Source: Alistipes shahii WAL 8301
GTDB taxonomy: Bacteria; Bacteroidota; Bacteroidia; Bacteroidales; Rikenellaceae
Reading direction: 5' to 3'
Assembly (NCBI RefSeq): GCF_025145845.1
Contig: NZ_CP102253.1
Location: 2,232,001 to 2,296,000, forward strand
Length of the DNA stretch: 64,000 nucleotides
Shown in pieces: positions 36,794 to 48,280 of this stretch (the first letter of the stretch is position 1; every line of letters starts with the position of its first letter). Made by a program: the position numbers and the translations under genes. The notes beneath the pieces were generated by a model. It worked only from the letters and a program-made list of their open reading frames with translations. It did not search any database and was not told the DNA's origin.

Positions 36794-38005
36794 ATGGAAC
36801 GACATATCGACATCAGCCGCTTCGATTACGACCTTCCGGACGAGCGGATCGCCAAATTCCCGCTCGCCGAGCGCAGCGCCTCGAAGCTGCTCGTCTGGCG
36901 CGGCGGAGAAATCGCGGAAAAGCGTTTCGCCGACATCGGCGACGTGCTGCCGGCCGGGGAGCTGCTGGTTTTCAACAACACGAAGGTGATCCGGGCGCGG
37001 ATCGTCATGCACAAGCCCTCCGGGGCGCGCATCGAGGTCTTCTGTCTCGAGCCGCACGACCCGGCCGACTACGAGCGGGCGTTCGCCGTCACGGGCGGCT
37101 GCACATGGTCGTGCATCGTGGGCAACCGCAAGAAGTGGAAAGAGGGGTACGTGGAGATCAATTTCGAACGCGGGGGCTGCGCCGAGCACCTTCGTGCATG
37201 GATCGTCGAGGACCACGGCCGCGAGTGCGTCGTGCGTTTCGAGTGGACGGCCCCGATGACCTTCGGGCAGCTGCTCGAATACCTCGGGCGGATTCCGATT
37301 CCGCCCTACCTGAACCGCGAGAGCGAGGAGATCGACAACACGCGCTACCAGACGGTCTATTCGAAGTTCGAAGGTTCGGTGGCCGCACCGACCGCCGGGC
37401 TGCATTTCACGCCCGAGCTGATCGGGGAGATGAAGGCGCGCGGATTCGCCTTCGAGGAGGTGACGCTCCATGTCGGGGCGGGCACGTTCCTGCCCGTCAA
37501 GGACGAGGACGCCGCGCGGCATCCGATGCACACCGAGCATTTCGAGGTGCGCCGTGCGACGGTGGTCCGCCTGCTGGAGAAGTGGGGGCATATCACCGCC
37601 GTGGGAACCACCTCGGTGCGTACTCTGGAATCGCTTGCGGCCCTTGCGTGGCGCATCCGCACGGCCGGGACGCCCGATGCCGGGCGGGTCGTGGGGCAGT
37701 GGGAGCTGTACGACATTCCCGCGGAGTTTTCGGGCCGCGAGGCGTTGCAGGAGTTGTCGGGGTATATGGAGCGCGAGGGGCTGGACCGGCTGAAAGCCTC
37801 GACGCAGATTATGATCACGCCGCTGGACTACGAGTTCCGCATCGTGCACAATATCGTCACCAATTTCCACCAGCCCAAATCGACGCTGCTGCTGCTGGTT
37901 TCGGCCTTTGTGGGCGACGGGTGGCGGCGGATTTACGACTACGCCCTCGGCCACGGCTTCCGCTTTTTGAGCTACGGCGATTCGTCGGTGCTGCTGCGGG
38001 AATGA
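36794..38005 (+). CDS. queA: tRNA preQ1(34) S-adenosylmethionine ribosyltransferase-isomerase
   Basis: ATG 36794 gives 403 residues starting MERHIDISRFDYDLPDERIA; a 940-residue reading of the same frame begins far upstream inside nadB antisense and is spurious. Family motifs are present: LLVFNNTKVIRARI, GRIPIPPYLNRESEEIDNTRYQTVYSKFEGSVAAPTAGLHF, HVGAGTFLPVK and TNFHQPKSTLLLLVSAF. The enzyme makes epoxyqueuosine in tRNA from preQ1 and SAM. It is longer than the usual 340-360 residues, with an insertion around residues 75-120. It is cytoplasmic and monocistronic, with a terminator after it. Confidence 0.95.
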   Translation: MERHIDISRFDYDLPDERIAKFPLAERSASKLLVWRGGEIAEKRFADIGDVLPAGELLVFNNTKVIRARIVMHKPSGARIEVFCLEPHDPADYERAFAVTGGCTWSCIVGNRKKWKEGYVEINFERGGCAEHLRAWIVEDHGRECVVRFEWTAPMTFGQLLEYLGRIPIPPYLNRESEEIDNTRYQTVYSKFEGSVAAPTAGLHFTPELIGEMKARGFAFEEVTLHVGAGTFLPVKDEDAARHPMHTEHFEVRRATVVRLLEKWGHITAVGTTSVRTLESLAALAWRIRTAGTPDAGRVVGQWELYDIPAEFSGREALQELSGYMEREGLDRLKASTQIMITPLDYEFRIVHNIVTNFHQPKSTLLLLVSAFVGDGWRRIYDYALGHGFRFLSYGDSSVLLRE

Positions 38006-38024
38006 CCGTTTATGCGGAACGGAA

Positions 38025-38056
38025 AAGGGACGCCCGACGAGGACGTCCCTTTTTTA
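38025..38056. terminator. Terminator after queA
   Basis: AAGGGACG and CGTCCCTTTTTT form a stem-loop with T run between the convergent queA and beta-barrel genes. Confidence 0.75.
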
Positions 38057-38072
38057 TTGGCGCAGGGGCGGA

Positions 38073-38675
38073 TTAGAAATTGTATCCGACGCTGATCGTG
38101 AAGCAGTTGTTGCGCATCGTGCCCTCGCCGTCGCTCTCCTTGACCAGATTCAGGCAGCCGATGTCGTAGCCCAGTCCGAAGTAAATGCGTTTCCAGACGA
38201 CGCCGGCGCCCAGACGCACGCCCAGATCGGAACGTTTCAACCCGCCTTCGTCTCCGAAGATGTCGCCCTTCTCGTCGCCGACCTTCACTTTGCCGCCGAT
38301 GCCGAGCCCGTAGTAAAGACCTGCGAAGGGTTGGATCGTAACGATGTCCTTGATGTTGAAGTGGTAGTTCACCAGCACGGGGATTTGCAGGTAGGAGGGG
38401 CGGAAGCTCACGCCGTCGACCTTGCCGCCGCGGCTCGAGAAGGCAAGCCCGGTTTCGAGGTAGAAGGGCAGTTTGTTGCAAAGCAGGATCTGATCGGTCA
38501 CGGCGACGTGGAACGAGGCCCGCGAGTCGGTGCTGATGGACGCACCTCCGGCCGAAATCGAGTAGCTCGACAGGTTCAGTCCGGCGCGGACGCCCAGGAT
38601 GTTCTTTTCGTAGTTTTGCGCCGAAACGGCATTTGCCAGCAGGATGGCGGCCACGATAAGCAATACTTTTTTCAT
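38073..38675 (-). CDS. Outer-membrane beta-barrel protein (PorT-like)
   Basis: I chose ATG 38675 (MKKVLLIVAAILLANAVSAQ), 200 residues with a signal peptide. The mature part begins NYEKNILGVRAGLNLSSYSIS and shows alternating strands ending in an aromatic residue (FTISVGYNF), typical of Bacteroidetes outer-membrane beta-barrel domains. It is a close paralogue of the next gene: the first 25 mature residues and the YLETGLAFSSRGGK region are nearly identical. Its role is structural or unknown. A minus-strand -7 box (TATATTTG) lies near 38706. Confidence 0.85.
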   Translation of the reverse strand: MKKVLLIVAAILLANAVSAQNYEKNILGVRAGLNLSSYSISAGGASISTDSRASFHVAVTDQILLCNKLPFYLETGLAFSSRGGKVDGVSFRPSYLQIPVLVNYHFNIKDIVTIQPFAGLYYGLGIGGKVKVGDEKGDIFGDEGGLKRSDLGVRLGAGVVWKRIYFGLGYDIGCLNLVKESDGEGTMRNNCFTISVGYNF

Positions 38676-38811
38676 AATGAATGGGTTTGGGTTTGTATAC
38701 GTGGCAAATATAGGATAATTTTTTCGAAAAATCCCCCCCCCGAATTTTTTTACAGACAATGAAAAAGAATATCCGTAAATGCTTTTGTTTTAGCCGGATA
38801 GCTGTCGGATG

Positions 38812-39462
38812 TCAGAAATTGTACCCGATGTTTACGGTCAGGCAGTTGTTGCGTATTTCGGCGCTTTCGGGCTGGAGTGCGTAGCCGAAGAATTCGCCGC
38901 CCCGGAACAGGTCGCGGCAGCCGATGTCGTAGCTTATGCCCAGGTAGATGCGTCTGATGACGAACCCGGCGCCCGCGCGCACGCCGAAATCCATGCGGGA
39001 GAGGAAGCCCGGGGCGCTGAACATATCCTCGTTGCCGTATTCGGTCTTCATCGCGCCCCGGATGCCCACGCCGCCGTATATGCCCGCGAAGGGCTGGATC
39101 GTGAGGAGATCCCGGATGTGGAAATGGTAGTTGACGAGCAGGGGGGCCTGCATGTAGAACGGACGCATGGTCATGTTGTAGATGTCGCCGTAGATTTCAG
39201 CGGCGGCCCTGCCGCCGCGGCTCGAAAAGCCGATGCCCGTTTCGAGGTAGAGGGGCAGGCTGCGGTGGAGCAGGATCTGGTCCGTCACGGCGAAGTGGAA
39301 TCCCGCGCGCGAACCGGTGTTTATCCGCACGTCTTCGATCGAGATGGCGCAGGTCGACACGTTGACGCCGGCGCGGACGCCCAGGATGTTCTTCTCATAC
39401 CGCTGCGCCCGGACGGCTCCCGCCGACAGCAGGACGAGCAGGATGAATGCGTATCTTTTCAT
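38812..39462 (-). CDS. Outer-membrane beta-barrel protein, tandem paralogue
   Basis: The start at 39462 (MKRYAFILLVLLSAGAVRAQ) gives 216 residues with a signal peptide. It shares RYEKNILGVRAGVNVSTCAIS, TDQILLHRSLPLYLETGIGFSSRGGR and a terminal NNCLTVNIGYNF with the preceding paralogue, so the two arose by tandem duplication. It probably forms an 8- or 10-stranded barrel in the outer membrane. It lies 14 bases after the antiporter gene on the same strand, which suggests co-transcription with it. Confidence 0.85.
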   Translation of the reverse strand: MKRYAFILLVLLSAGAVRAQRYEKNILGVRAGVNVSTCAISIEDVRINTGSRAGFHFAVTDQILLHRSLPLYLETGIGFSSRGGRAAAEIYGDIYNMTMRPFYMQAPLLVNYHFHIRDLLTIQPFAGIYGGVGIRGAMKTEYGNEDMFSAPGFLSRMDFGVRAGAGFVIRRIYLGISYDIGCRDLFRGGEFFGYALQPESAEIRNNCLTVNIGYNF

Positions 39463-39476
39463 GGAGGTCGATGAAA

Positions 39477-40661
39477 TTATGCTTCGGGTGTGCAGCTTTT
39501 CAGGGCCAGTTTCTTGACCCAGACGACGAAGCCGCCCGTGAGGATCAGGTTCAGCACCAGCGTCAGCACCGAGATGATCAGCGCCGGGCCGCCGAGGCTG
39601 TATCCCAGGGCGATGAAGATGACGCCTGCGCCCACCTCGCCGCGGGTGAACATGCCGATCGAGAGTGCGAGCCGCTCGCTCAGTTTCCGGTCGCGGTAGA
39701 AGAAGACCGGGACCAGCTTCCCGATGTTCGAGAGCGCCGAAACGGCCACGACGTGCAGGATCAGCACGCCCCACGGCATCATCGGCTGCGACGCCGTGAT
39801 GGAGGTGGCGGCCGCGGCCGCGTCTGCCGCCGAAGCGCCCGTCACGAGCGGCATGCTCATGCCGACAAGCAGCATGAACAGGAACGAGATGCCCGTTGCG
39901 GCGCGGCGTTCGGTCGGGGTGTCGATCTCCCTGTGCTTCATCAGCATGCCGATCACGAAGGCCGGAAGCAGCACCTCGATGTGTATGCTGTTTTCAGGTC
40001 CGTACCACCGCGCGGTGACGATGTAGAGCGCCTGCGTCAGGGCGCAGACCACCGCCGAAAGCCCCAGGATGCGTTTCCAGTCCTGCCGGACGTTCCACCG
40101 CGCCTGCCACCGCCAGCCTGCGATAAGCAGTACGACGACCACGCCCACGATGGCGAACATCTGCCATTTGAGGCCGATCATCAGGATTTGCAGCGGGATC
40201 ATCAGCAGGATGGTGTCCAGGTCGTCGAAGATAGCCAGCACCTGGATCTTACGGTATATCCAACTGTTTTTCAGGCTTAACGCGGCGAGCATCGTGAAGA
40301 GGATACCGGCCGAGGTCGGGGCCGCGAAACGGCTCAGCAGCAGATTCTCCTTCCACGCCGCGGAGTCGGTCCAGAGGTCGGAGGGCAGCAGTACGAAAAT
40401 ATAGTAGAGGACGATCAGCAGCCACGGCAGCGCTGCGGTGGCCATGGCGATGAAGTAATCGGCGGTGTAGGAGCGCCAGCGCGACTTGTCGATTTCGAAC
40501 TCCCGTCCGACGTTGATCATAATGAATCCCAGGCAGATGTAGAGCAGGGTGTCGGCAGTCGCCTTGAAACCCGGATAGGCCGTGCCGAGTGCGCCGGGAA
40601 GCAGCTGCGAGGCGACGAGGCCCAGCATCAGAAAGAGCGAGAACGAAAGAACTTTTCGCAT
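39477..40661 (-). CDS. Cation/proton antiporter-like membrane protein
   Basis: The 394 residues contain about 11-12 hydrophobic helices. The regions TLLYICLGFIMINVGREFEID, FAAPTSAGILFTMLAALSL, IFDDLDTILLMIPLQILMIGL and GMFTRGEVGAGVIFIALGYS resemble CPA-family sodium/proton antiporters; the DDLD acids are candidates for ion binding. It would exchange protons for sodium or potassium across the inner membrane. The exact ion is not predictable. A minus-strand TATCTTTG box near 40707-40714 is its likely promoter. Confidence 0.8.
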   Translation of the reverse strand: MRKVLSFSLFLMLGLVASQLLPGALGTAYPGFKATADTLLYICLGFIMINVGREFEIDKSRWRSYTADYFIAMATAALPWLLIVLYYIFVLLPSDLWTDSAAWKENLLLSRFAAPTSAGILFTMLAALSLKNSWIYRKIQVLAIFDDLDTILLMIPLQILMIGLKWQMFAIVGVVVVLLIAGWRWQARWNVRQDWKRILGLSAVVCALTQALYIVTARWYGPENSIHIEVLLPAFVIGMLMKHREIDTPTERRAATGISFLFMLLVGMSMPLVTGASAADAAAAATSITASQPMMPWGVLILHVVAVSALSNIGKLVPVFFYRDRKLSERLALSIGMFTRGEVGAGVIFIALGYSLGGPALIISVLTLVLNLILTGGFVVWVKKLALKSCTPEA

Positions 40662-40664
40662 TGA

Positions 40665-42164
<1,500 letters not shown>

Positions 42165-42186
42165 TTTGCTGCCGGAATATAAAGAG

Positions 42187-42217
42187 AACCGGATGCCGCG
42201 AGGCGTCCGGTTTTTTT
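42187..42217 (+). terminator. Enolase terminator
   Basis: ACCGGATGCC, a GCGA loop and GGCGTCCGGT followed by T7. Confidence 0.88.
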
Positions 42218-42318
42218 ATGATGCAGCCCCGGGAACCGGAGCGCGGAGGCGATGTCGCCCGACGGATTCGTATCGCATGTTCCGTGTCGGCCAATTGAAC
42301 TGTCTGCACATGCCAACG

Positions 42319-42346
42319 AAAAAAGGTCTTCGCAAGAAGACCTTTT
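42319..42346 (-). terminator. tRNA-His terminator
   Basis: AAAAGGTCTTC, GCAA loop, GAAGACCTTTTC, immediately after the 3' end of the minus-strand tRNA. Confidence 0.8.
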
Positions 42347-42348
42347 CG

Positions 42349-42423
42349 GGTGGAAGAAGGGGCTCGAACCCTCGACCTTCGGAACCACAATCCGACGCTC
42401 TAACCGACTGAGCTACATCCACC
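42349..42423 (-). tRNA. tRNA-His (anticodon GTG)
   Basis: On the minus strand the sequence folds as a cloverleaf: acceptor start GGTGGATG with the extra 5' G typical of tRNA-His, D-arm GCTCAGTCGGTTAGAGC, anticodon loop with GTG, and T-arm GAGGGTTCGAGCCCCT. One acceptor pair (T6-T67) is a mismatch. The CCA tail is not encoded. It stands between enolase and groES, followed by its own terminator. Confidence 0.95.
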
Positions 42424-42655
42424 GTGTGATACGTGTTCGTCGTATCGGGATGCAAATGTAATACGATTTTTCGGTCCGTGCAAAAAAAACGGCTGAAAAA
42501 TCGTCCGGAAATGGCGGAAATGACAAAATGGCAGTCGCCTCTGCTCGTTTGTCACGCAAAATCTGCCAAAAAACGGTTGGCACATCTATTGATGGGATAG
42601 AGGTTGCGAAAGCGAATGAAACATATTATATCAAACAAATTTAAAACACAAAGCT
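42424..42655. other. Intergenic region upstream of groES
   Basis: About 230 bases. I see no CIRCE inverted repeat. A TGGCAGTCGCCT...CGTTTGTCACGC region may hold a promoter for groES, but no consensus -7 box is obvious. Confidence 0.4.
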
Positions 42656-42925
42656 ATGAACGTAAAACCATTATCGGACCGCGTGCTGATTCTCCCGAAT
42701 CCCGCGGAGGAGAAGACGGCCGGCGGATTGATCATCCCCGACACGGCCAAGGAGAAACCGCTGGCAGGCAAAGTCGTTGCAGTAGGCCCCGGAACCTCGG
42801 AGGTCAAGATGGAGGTCAAGGAGGGCGACCAGGTGCTCTACGGCAAGTATGCCGGTCAGGAAATCCAGGTCGACGGCGTGGACTACCTCATTATGAAACA
42901 GAACGATATTTTGGCAATCATCTAA
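42656..42925 (+). CDS. groES: Co-chaperonin GroES
   Basis: The 89-residue protein has the GroES pattern [35 protein letters not shown], including the mobile loop, and [33 protein letters not shown]. It caps the GroEL ring during protein folding in the cytoplasm. It is 15 bases upstream of groEL and certainly co-transcribed with it. Confidence 0.98.
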   Translation: MNVKPLSDRVLILPNPAEEKTAGGLIIPDTAKEKPLAGKVVAVGPGTSEVKMEVKEGDQVLYGKYAGQEIQVDGVDYLIMKQNDILAII

Positions 42926-42934
42926 ATTCGATAA

Positions 42935-44572
<1,638 letters not shown>

Positions 44573-44834
44573 CGGATTCCCATTTATAAGCGGATATTTC
44601 CGCACATCTCTCGAACGGGGCGAATGGAATGTACCTCAAGTACTATCCGTTCGTCCCGTTCTTCACGATGGCCGGACGGATCCGGCTTAAAATCAGAATC
44701 CGCCCGGACCGGGACGCGGTATCCGGCATCTGCGCCGTTCCGGCGAATGCACGGCCTGCTCCCGGACCGGCCCGTCCATTTGCCCGGACCGGTTTCGTTT
44801 TGCCGGCCGTTTTTCGTACCTTTGCGGCGGAAAG
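44573..44834. other. Intergenic region after groEL
   Basis: About 260 bases. A small stem, AAGCGGATATTTCCGC, near 44589-44604 may end the groESL transcript. The far end holds the next gene's -7 box at 44817-44824. No gene was found. Confidence 0.45.
44817..44824 (+). promoter_or_regulatory. -7 box (TACCTTTG) of the DMT permease
   Basis: A consensus -7 box 10 bases before ATG 44835. This makes the leader very short and favours the second ATG at 44844 as an alternative start. Confidence 0.6.
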
Positions 44835-45758
44835 ATGCACGTTATGAAAAAAGGAATACTCTACGCCGTGCTGGCCTCGGTATTGTGGGCGATTGTCAAT
44901 CCGTTCATCAAGCAGGGGTTGAGCTACGATTTCTCGCCGATGAATTTCGCGGGCCTGCGCTTCACCGTTGTCGGAATCATTCTCTTCGCCTACACCTGGC
45001 ATCGCGGCATGTGGCGCGAGATCATGCAGCACCGGCGGCTTTTCGGCAACCTGATCCTGATCAATATGTTCATGGGCTATACGGCCTTTTATTTCGGTGT
45101 CGATTTCGTCAGCGGGGCCATCAGCTCGATCGTCATGGGCCTCACGCCGCTGATCAACGTGCTGCTGGCGCACCTCGTGGCCAGCAACGACCGCCTGAAC
45201 CGTTACAAGGTCGTGAGTCTTGCGGTGAGCCTCGCGGGACTGCTGCTGATCGTCGGCACGGGCAGCGACGGTTCGCCGCTCGACTGGCGCGGCATCGGGG
45301 GTATCGTCCTGCTGCTGGCCTGCATCCTGTTCCAGGGCTATTCCGCGATTTCGGTTTCGGAGGACAAGGGCAAGGTCGACCCGATTTTCCTGAATGCCGT
45401 GCAGATGTTTTTCGGCGGCCTGCTGATTTACGGCGTGGGCATCGCGGCGGAGGGTTTCCACCCCTTCTGGGCCAAGCCCGTCGGGTTTTATGCGAGTCTC
45501 GGCGTGCTGGTCTTCATCTCGGTCTTCGCCTTCAGTTTCTGGTTCATGGCCCTGCGCACCGAGGGCACGAAGGTCAGCGACATCAATATGTGCCGTTTGA
45601 TCAATCCTGTCCTGGGGGCCGTGCTGAGCTGGATCATGCTGCCCGGCGAATACCCCGATTTCAGCACCGTGGCGGGCATGGCGGTCATCGTCAGTTCGCT
45701 GGTCATCTACTTCCGGGGCGAGACGATCGTGCAACGGTGGCGGCTGCGCCGGCATTGA
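44835..45758 (+). CDS. EamA/DMT-family permease
   Basis: The 307-residue protein (304 from ATG 44844) has about ten membrane helices in two EamA repeats: the first starts GILYAVLASVLWAIVNPFIKQG, the second GIGGIVLLLACILFQGYSAISVSEDKG. Conserved EamA features include SAISSIVMGLTPLINVLLAHLVASND and NMCRLINPVLGAVLSWIMLPGEYP. Such permeases export or import amino acids, nucleotides or other small metabolites; the substrate cannot be told from sequence. It is a single gene with its own promoter and terminator. Confidence 0.88.
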   Translation: MHVMKKGILYAVLASVLWAIVNPFIKQGLSYDFSPMNFAGLRFTVVGIILFAYTWHRGMWREIMQHRRLFGNLILINMFMGYTAFYFGVDFVSGAISSIVMGLTPLINVLLAHLVASNDRLNRYKVVSLAVSLAGLLLIVGTGSDGSPLDWRGIGGIVLLLACILFQGYSAISVSEDKGKVDPIFLNAVQMFFGGLLIYGVGIAAEGFHPFWAKPVGFYASLGVLVFISVFAFSFWFMALRTEGTKVSDINMCRLINPVLGAVLSWIMLPGEYPDFSTVAGMAVIVSSLVIYFRGETIVQRWRLRRH

Positions 45759-45761
45759 CGC

Positions 45762-45800
45762 AAAACGGACCGTCCCCCGAAAGGAACGGTCCGTTTTCTT
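45762..45800 (+). terminator. Terminator after the DMT permease
   Basis: AAAACGGACCGT and ACGGTCCGTTTT pair across a 12-base loop and are followed by CTTTG. Confidence 0.82.
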
Positions 45801-45900
45801 TGAGGCTGCGGCGGTTATTTCTCCTTGCCGCATTTGCGGTTCAATGCTTTCCATATGCCGGCCGGCAGGGCCGTGCAGGGGAGCGGTGTTTCCGGCGGGC

Positions 45901-46488
45901 TTACGGCATCCATTCCAGAATGCCCTCGACGGGGTTCGCCGCACGCCATGCTTCGAACTCGGCATAGGTGCGCACGCCGTCGCGAAGGACCGCCTGGTAG
46001 TATTCGATGCCCATGATCTTCACCTCGTCGGGCGTGTCGTACTTGATTTGCAGGACGGCGCGGCGCGTCTCGTCGGTCAGTACGGCGCTGATTCGGTCGG
46101 CCACGCGTTCGAAATAGCCGTCCCAGGCCGAGCCGCGGGGCATGTGGATCATGTCGATCTGCCAGAGCCGTTCGTCGGCGTCGGCATACCACGCATGCCA
46201 TTCGAGACACTGGTCCTGCGCGTCGAGCAGGTTTCCGTACTCGATGCGACGGATGCGGGGATTTTCGGCCAGCCGGGCCATGGCGGCGAAGCTGTCGGCC
46301 ACGCGGAGCGGTGAGGAGTAGATGTGAAAGTCGATGTCGCGGTGCTTCATCAGCAGACCCGTGCGGAGCGAGCCTACGAGGTTCGCTTCGGCGCCCACCG
46401 AGCGCCAGATGGCCTCCAGATCGGTGTCGCGGATGACCTCGCGGGCGCGCTGCTGGTTGGCGGCCGCAATTTCGAGGATGTCGTTCAT
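45901..46488 (-). CDS. Nucleotidyltransferase-fold protein
   Basis: The 195-residue protein carries GSLRTGLLMKHRDIDFHIY (about 39-57), matching the GS-x(n)-DxD motif of pol-beta-type nucleotidyltransferases. A following region (DERLWQIDMIHMPRG) supplies a possible third acid. It may act on small molecules, like aminoglycoside nucleotidyltransferases, or on RNA; the substrate is unknown. It lies 77 bases after recN on the same strand and may be the last gene of the bamD-recN operon. Confidence 0.65.
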   Translation of the reverse strand: MNDILEIAAANQQRAREVIRDTDLEAIWRSVGAEANLVGSLRTGLLMKHRDIDFHIYSSPLRVADSFAAMARLAENPRIRRIEYGNLLDAQDQCLEWHAWYADADERLWQIDMIHMPRGSAWDGYFERVADRISAVLTDETRRAVLQIKYDTPDEVKIMGIEYYQAVLRDGVRTYAEFEAWRAANPVEGILEWMP

Positions 46489-46565
46489 GTCGTGTTTTTT
46501 AGGGGTTATAATGGCGGGCGGAGCGGTCCGGCCGCTCCGTCACGTGTGAAATCGGTTTTGTACGG

Positions 46566-48209
46566 CTATTTGCCGAGCAGGATGCGGGCCTGGGCCACGG
46601 CGGCGTCGGTGATTTCCGAGCCGGAGAGCATCTTGGCGATCTCGGTCACGCGCTCCTCGTCGCCCAGGCGCGTGATGTCGGTGCGTCCGCCGCGCTTGTA
46701 GACCACGAAGTGCGCCGTGCCCTTCGAAGCGACCTGCGGCAGGTGGGTGATGTCCACCACCTGCATCGAGGCCGAGAGCGAGGCGATGATTTCGCCCATG
46801 GCGTCGGCGATGCGGCCCGAAACGCCCGTGTCGATCTCGTCGAAGATGATCGTCGGCAGCTGCATCCGTTCGGCCAGCAGGGCTTTCAGGGCCAGCATCA
46901 CGCGCGAAAGCTCGCCGCCCGAGGCGATGCGCTCGACGGGCTGCGGCGTCATTCGCGGATTGGCCGTGAAGAGGAATTGCACGCTGTCGCGGCCCGTGCG
47001 TCCCGGCTCTGCGAGGGGTGTCAGGGCGATGCGGAAAACCGTCTCGGGCATGCCCAGCCGGGCGAGGGTCGAGAGGATGTGTTTCTCGAATCCCGCAGCG
47101 GCCTTCTCGCGCGTCTTGTGCAGACGGTCGGCCAGCGTCGCGGTCTTTTCGGCTGCTTCCGAGAGGGCTGCTTCCGCCTGGGCGATCTCCTCGTCGCTGT
47201 GGACGATGGCTGCGAGTTGTGCGGCGCAGCGGTCGCGCAGGGCGATCAGCTCCGCTTCGTCCGCCGCGCGGTGTTTCTGTTGCAGGGCGATCAGCGTGTC
47301 GAGCCGCGCCGAGCACTTCGCCAGCCGCTCGGGGTCGGCATCGAGCCGTTCGCATGCGGCGGCGGCCGAACCGTTGATGTCCTTCAGTTCCTCCAGTACC
47401 GAGCGCAGCCGTCCGGCATATTCCCCGGCGGCGGGGTAGTGGCTGCGGATATGGTTGAGTTCGTTCTCCGAATTCTTGAGCTGCGCCAGCACCCCGGTCT
47501 CGTCGGCGTCGAGGGCGTTGCGCAGGGAGGTCAGCGCCTCGCCGATGCGGTCGGCGTTTTCGAGCACCGCCAGCTCCTCCTCCAGCTCTGCCTGCTCACC
47601 GGGGCGCAGGTTGGCCGAGGTGAGTTCCTCGGTCTGGAACCGGAGCCACTCTTCGTCGCGGCGGCCGTTGGCGGCCTCTTCGCGCAGGGCCGCGAGACGG
47701 CGGCGCAGCTCCGTAAGCCGGGCATACTGCGCGGCGTACTGCGTCAGCAGTTCCCCGTTCGCAGCCACGGTGTCGAGCGCCGAAGTCCTGAACTCCTCCG
47801 ACGAGAGGATCAGGTTCTGGTGCTGCGAGTGGATGTCCAGCAGGCGTGCGCCCAGTTCGCGCAGTTGCGCCAGCTGCACGGGTACGTCGTTGACGAAGGC
47901 GCGGCTCTTGCCCGCAGGGGTGATCATGCGCGTCAGGGTCGTTTCGGGGGCGTAGTCGAGGTCGTTCTCGGCGAAAAACGCTTCCAGGCTGCTTCCCGCG
48001 AGGTCGAAGGTCCCCTCCACCGTGCAGTTGCGCGTTGCGTCCTTCATCGCCTGCCCGTCGTTCTTGGCTCCGAGCAGCAGGCCCAGCGCGCCGAGCAGAA
48101 TGGATTTTCCGGCCCCGGTCTCACCCGTGATGATGTTCAGGTGGGGGTCCAGCTCCATTTCGAGCTTGTCGATGAGCGCGTAGTTTTCGACCGACAGACG
48201 GCGTAGCAT
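46566..48209 (-). CDS. recN: DNA repair protein RecN
   Basis: The 547-residue SMC-like ATPase has Walker A GETGAGKSILLGAL (about 29-42) near the N-terminus, a long central coiled coil with a short hinge, and the C-terminal signature SGGELSRVMLALKALLAE with Walker B TIIFDEIDTGVSG. It acts in double-strand break repair. It is the fourth gene of the bamD-rpoZ-coaBC-recN series, separated from coaBC by 70 bases containing an AT-rich repeat. Confidence 0.96.
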   Translation of the reverse strand: MLRRLSVENYALIDKLEMELDPHLNIITGETGAGKSILLGALGLLLGAKNDGQAMKDATRNCTVEGTFDLAGSSLEAFFAENDLDYAPETTLTRMITPAGKSRAFVNDVPVQLAQLRELGARLLDIHSQHQNLILSSEEFRTSALDTVAANGELLTQYAAQYARLTELRRRLAALREEAANGRRDEEWLRFQTEELTSANLRPGEQAELEEELAVLENADRIGEALTSLRNALDADETGVLAQLKNSENELNHIRSHYPAAGEYAGRLRSVLEELKDINGSAAAACERLDADPERLAKCSARLDTLIALQQKHRAADEAELIALRDRCAAQLAAIVHSDEEIAQAEAALSEAAEKTATLADRLHKTREKAAAGFEKHILSTLARLGMPETVFRIALTPLAEPGRTGRDSVQFLFTANPRMTPQPVERIASGGELSRVMLALKALLAERMQLPTIIFDEIDTGVSGRIADAMGEIIASLSASMQVVDITHLPQVASKGTAHFVVYKRGGRTDITRLGDEERVTEIAKMLSGSEITDAAVAQARILLGK

Positions 48210-48280
48210 ACCAATTCGGAATTAAGAATTCAAAATTAAGAATTAAAAATGAAAAAACGAAAACCGGGTGCGATTGCGCG

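Noticed and set aside
42424..42655. CIRCE operator upstream of groES
   Set aside because: The TTAGCACTC-N9-GAGTGCTAA pattern is not present.
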